A stretch of DNA of 8,059 nt, from positions 1 through 8,059 of the forward strand of contig CAZCVY010000287.1 of NCBI GenBank assembly GCA_964501985.1. Reading direction: 5' to 3'. A program made the translations under genes and the position numbers. A model generated the notes under the pieces. The model was not told the origin of the DNA and did not search any database. It was given only the letters and a program-made list of their open reading frames with translations. Within the stretch, counting starts at the first letter, position 1, and every line of letters starts with the position of its first letter. This document shows, one piece after another, positions 5,548-8,059 of this stretch. This DNA is from Bog-366 sp964501985 (GTDB lineage: Bacteria > Acidobacteriota > Terriglobia > UBA7540).

Positions 5548-8059
5548 ATGCGGCCCAAGAAAACCAAGAGGCAAGTGGTGGGATTTTCGCGCCGGGAGTT
5601 TCTGGCGACGGTTGGCGCGACCGCTCCGACCCTCAGTTTAATGGGCAGCAAGGCCGGTGGCGCGGAAGGGTCCGCCGCAGGGCCGGAGGTCCCCGACGCG
5701 AGCGGTAAGTTCACTCCCATCGACTTGAGTGCCTACTTCAACTCTTCCTCGCAGGACTTTGGCACCCGCGAAAAGGCCGCCATGATCGGCGGGGATTCCG
5801 CCAAGGACTCCCTGATTCGCGTCCCGGGCGGCAAACGTGATTTGCAGGGAATCCCGTTCTTGCTCGGCCCGGAAGACTTGCAGAGTAAAGGTTGGATAGC
5901 ACTCAGCGCCAAGTCCGGACAGACGGCCACCGCGCGCGTGGAAATTCCCCTGGGGCAGACAGCGCATTTCCTTTGCCTGAGTTCTTTCTGCGACTTCGAT
6001 GAGAACGAAGACCCGGAGCCCGGCAAGGACGCATTCCAAAAGGTGGGACAGCATTTGGCCGATCTCACGCTTGTCTACGACGACGGCGGGACTCGCGTCC
6101 TGCCCATTCGCCGCCGGTTCGAAACCAACTCGGTGGTGGAGCCCTGGGGGCACCTCAGTTTCGGTTCTTTGCCGGGGGGAAAGATGCATGCCGTGAACCT
6201 CACGGATCCTCTTCGCAACGCGATGGGCTGGGGGAACCTCCAGACTTCCCTTGGCGGAGGGTACGAGCTCGGACCCAGTCAGGGAATCATTTGGGTGTGC
6301 GCGATCGAGAACCTGGAGCCTGAGCGGCAGATTCGAGCCGTGCGTCTGGAGGCCGCCGGCGACGATGCCCTGGTGGTCTGCGGGTTGACGCTTTATCATC
6401 GCGCCGAAAATCCGCTTCGCTGCGAGCCGCGCGCGCTCTACCGAATTACGTTGCCCGAGGCTGCCGCGGAAGACGCCTCTCGCTGGCAGGTGAGTATCGA
6501 CCTCGGCACGGTCGCACGCACTTTTGCTCTACCCGAATTCGAGCCGGAAGCGTGGTTGGCTGCACCCGCCAGAGGATTGGGTGAAAGAACGAAGGTGAGC
6601 CAAGGCGCGCGCTATCTGTATGCCGAGGTCACCGCCAGCGCCGGCGCCACGCTGACGCTGAGCGATTCCAAGGCCGGAAAGCGGTACGCGTTCGAGCTTT
6701 CCAAGGTCGTTCCGGGCAGCGAGTTGCAAGCGACCGAGGGAGGCGGCAGCATCGAGATCGTCGAGCACGGCCGACGCTGGGTTCACTTCCGCGTGCTCGA
6801 CTCTGAAACCAAGCGGCCCACNNNNNNNNNNNNNNNNNNNNNNNNNNNNNNNNNNNNNNNNNNNNNNNNNNNNNNNNNNNNNNNNNNNNNNNNNNNNNNN
6901 NNNNNNNNNNNNNNNNNNNNNACGCACACTCACTTCCTCTCGCCCACGACCGCGGTGCTGGAAGCGCAGGCCGAGGGACTGAACCTCATCAACCTGCTGG
7001 CGGCGCAGTGGGGAGACCTGTTCACCAACGTGGGCGATCTTTCGCAGGGACCTCTGCTCTCGGCGGATCGCGAGTCGATGGTGTGGGTGGGCACCGAGAA
7101 TCGGCAGCACATCCTCGGGCACATCGGGCTGGAGGGTGTGCAGGGCAAGGCCGTTTTCCCTCTGTCGGCGGACGGCGCCGACGAGTCGTTCCTAGACAAT
7201 CCCCTCTGGAGCAGCATGGCGGAGTGGTCAGACGTTTGCCGCCAACGCCAAGGCCTCTCCGTGGCCGTGCATTTCCCGTACCCCACTGGTGAAATCGCGG
7301 CCGACATCGTGCTTGGTAAAATCGATGCGGTCGAGCTTTGGCCGCAGGAGGACGCGGAGCTGCATTCCAAGTCGATGGAGGAGTTTAAAACTCTGCGTTA
7401 TCTTGATTGGTATCATTACCTGAATTGCGGTTATCGTCTACCGGCCGTCGCGGGGACGGATAAGATGGGCGCCTACATCGCCGCGGGCGTCAATCGGGTA
7501 TACACCTACCTCGGCCAACAGGAGTTCAATTATCCCAACTTCGCCAAGGCTGTGCGGTCGGGGAATACCTTCGCAAGCTCAGGCCCGCTCCTGATGTTTC
7601 ACGCCGATGGCCGTCCGCCGGGTGCGGAGATCACTCTGGGCGCGGGCGGCGGCACAATCGAAGTCACCGCCGATGCGCAGTGCTTTGTGCCCATTCATCG
7701 CCTGGAAGTCATCCTCAATGGCAAGGTCGTCGCCTCGCGCAACGAGCCTTCAGGCGCACGAACGATCCGGCTCACGGAGAAGATCAAGGTGGATGGGCCA
7801 GGATGGCTCGCGGCGCGTTGCTCGTCCGAATCCGGCCCCACAAGTTCGTGGCGATTTAAGATTGCTGCGCACACCTCCCCAGTCTACGTGCAGGTTCCTG
7901 GAAGGGAGCTGTTTTCACCGGAGGCTGCCACTTACTTCCTTCAGCTTATCGATGGCGCGCAGTTGTATGTAGACACCCTCGCGACGCGGGCCGACCCGGA
8001 GACTCACGGCAGGATTCGCAAAGTCTATACTGACGCCCGCGCCGCGCTCCACCGCCGCA
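5548..8059 (+). CDS. Tat-exported CehA/McbA-family PHP-type metallohydrolase, interrupted by N gap and cut by window edge
   Basis: This is a large exported protein: 424 codons before the gap and 379 after it, in one frame with no stop. A twin-arginine signal is clear: basic start, then FSRREFLATVGATAPTLSL with Arg15-Arg16, so it should be exported folded, probably already metal-loaded. Next comes a beta-rich N-terminal module (IDLSAYFNSSSQDFG, GIPFLLGPEDLQ, ETNSVVEPWGHLSF) resembling carbohydrate-binding-like beta-sandwiches. VHFRVLDSETKRPT starts what looks like a carboxypeptidase-regulatory-like fold that runs into the gap. After the gap is the hydrolase domain: THTHFLSPTTA holds the metal-binding His-x-His, followed by EGLNLINLLAAQWGDLFTNV, a His in AVHFPYPTGE (codon 7270-7272) and the Asp of AGTDKMGAY (codon 7459-7461). 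These resemble CehA/McbA proteins, named for carbaryl hydrolases; most members have no known substrate. The ATG is supported by GGAGG upstream. A phosphodiester or ester substrate linked to the neighbouring glycan system is possible but unproven. Confidence 0.85.
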   Translation, partial: MRPKKTKRQVVGFSRREFLATVGATAPTLSLMGSKAGGAEGSAAGPEVPDASGKFTPIDLSAYFNSSSQDFGTREKAAMIGGDSAKDSLIRVPGGKRDLQGIPFLLGPEDLQSKGWIALSAKSGQTATARVEIPLGQTAHFLCLSSFCDFDENEDPEPGKDAFQKVGQHLADLTLVYDDGGTRVLPIRRRFETNSVVEPWGHLSFGSLPGGKMHAVNLTDPLRNAMGWGNLQTSLGGGYELGPSQGIIWVCAIENLEPERQIRAVRLEAAGDDALVVCGLTLYHRAENPLRCEPRALYRITLPEAAAEDASRWQVSIDLGTVARTFALPEFEPEAWLAAPARGLGERTKVSQGARYLYAEVTASAGATLTLSDSKAGKRYAFELSKVVPGSELQATEGGGSIEIVEHGRRWVHFRVLDSETKRPXXXXXXXXXXXXXXXXXXXXXXXXXXXXXXXXXXTHTHFLSPTTAVLEAQAEGLNLINLLAAQWGDLFTNVGDLSQGPLLSADRESMVWVGTENRQHILGHIGLEGVQGKAVFPLSADGADESFLDNPLWSSMAEWSDVCRQRQGLSVAVHFPYPTGEIAADIVLGKIDAVELWPQEDAELHSKSMEEFKTLRYLDWYHYLNCGYRLPAVAGTDKMGAYIAAGVNRVYTYLGQQEFNYPNFAKAVRSGNTFASSGPLLMFHADGRPPGAEITLGAGGGTIEVTADAQCFVPIHRLEVILNGKVVASRNEPSGARTIRLTEKIKVDGPGWLAARCSSESGPTSSWRFKIAAHTSPVYVQVPGRELFSPEAATYFLQLIDGAQLYVDTLATRADPETHGRIRKVYTDARAALHRR
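6822..6921. other. Assembly gap of exactly 100 N
   Basis: A run of exactly 100 N, a common placeholder for a scaffold gap of unknown size, lies inside the metallohydrolase gene. The reading frame happens to continue across it (one partial codon plus 33 codons). The real missing length may differ: from memory of related proteins, roughly 100 residues separate the VHFRVLDSETKRPT region from the His-x-His motif, so about 200 bp more may be absent. Confidence 0.95.

Noticed and set aside
5336..5641. 101-codon plus-strand frame across the regulator-metallohydrolase intergenic region
   Set aside because: It overlaps the start of the regulator gene and of the real downstream gene, has no recognisable content, and the region is better explained by promoters.
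5638..6399. Long open frame (253 codons) on the minus strand inside the metallohydrolase gene
   Set aside because: It is antisense to a gene with a clear Tat signal and family motifs, has no ribosome site I can see, and its translation resembles no known protein.
6529..7122. Minus-strand open frame that spans the N run
   Set aside because: Its continuity depends on the unknown bases and it is antisense to the metallohydrolase gene.
1..8059. Possible defence, mobile or CRISPR-type system
   Set aside because: No spaced direct repeats, transposase, integrase, nuclease-effector or toxin-antitoxin signatures were seen; all five genes belong to recognisable metabolic, transport or regulatory families.

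Overview
The window is high-GC bacterial chromosome, about 60% G+C by eye. It carries five protein-coding genes, three short intergenic or regulatory stretches and one 100-N assembly gap. I see no RNA genes, insertion sequences, phage genes, CRISPR array or defence genes. A PhyH-type dioxygenase, an exported GH38 mannosidase, a RhaT-family sugar permease and a Tat-exported CehA/McbA-type metallohydrolase together suggest a soil or litter polysaccharide-using bacterium. Acidobacteriota is my best guess and Planctomycetota or Verrucomicrobiota are possible; this is inference from gene content. The N run points to a scaffolded draft or metagenome assembly.

Layout: (1) A phytanoyl-CoA dioxygenase family gene on the minus strand runs off the left edge (734 to 1). 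(2) A 198-bp divergent intergenic region holds back-to-back sigma70-like promoters that share one palindromic TATATA -10 region, overlapped by a 22-bp dyad that could be an operator. (3) A plus-strand operon follows: a Sec-exported GH38 alpha-mannosidase (933-3491), then after 30 bp a ten-helix RhaT-family permease (3522-4565). (4) A convergent GntR/HutC regulator on the minus strand (5348-4569) has its stop codon 3 bp from the permease stop; a 7-bp inverted repeat spans both stops. (5) A 199-bp intergenic region holds a promoter for the regulator and one for the last gene. (6) A Tat-exported CehA/McbA-like PHP metallohydrolase (5548 to the right edge) is interrupted by the N gap just before its metal-binding His-x-His motif.

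Working model (inference): the exported mannosidase releases a monosaccharide from an alpha-mannoside glycan outside the cytoplasm, the RhaT-family permease imports it by cation symport, and the GntR/HutC regulator senses a sugar or sugar phosphate and controls the locus, possibly through the divergent promoter region. The dioxygenase and the metallohydrolase may modify or hydrolyse further parts of the same natural substrate, but nothing in the sequence names their substrates. The combination looks like a compact, poorly described glycoconjugate-use locus, not a wholly new type of system.
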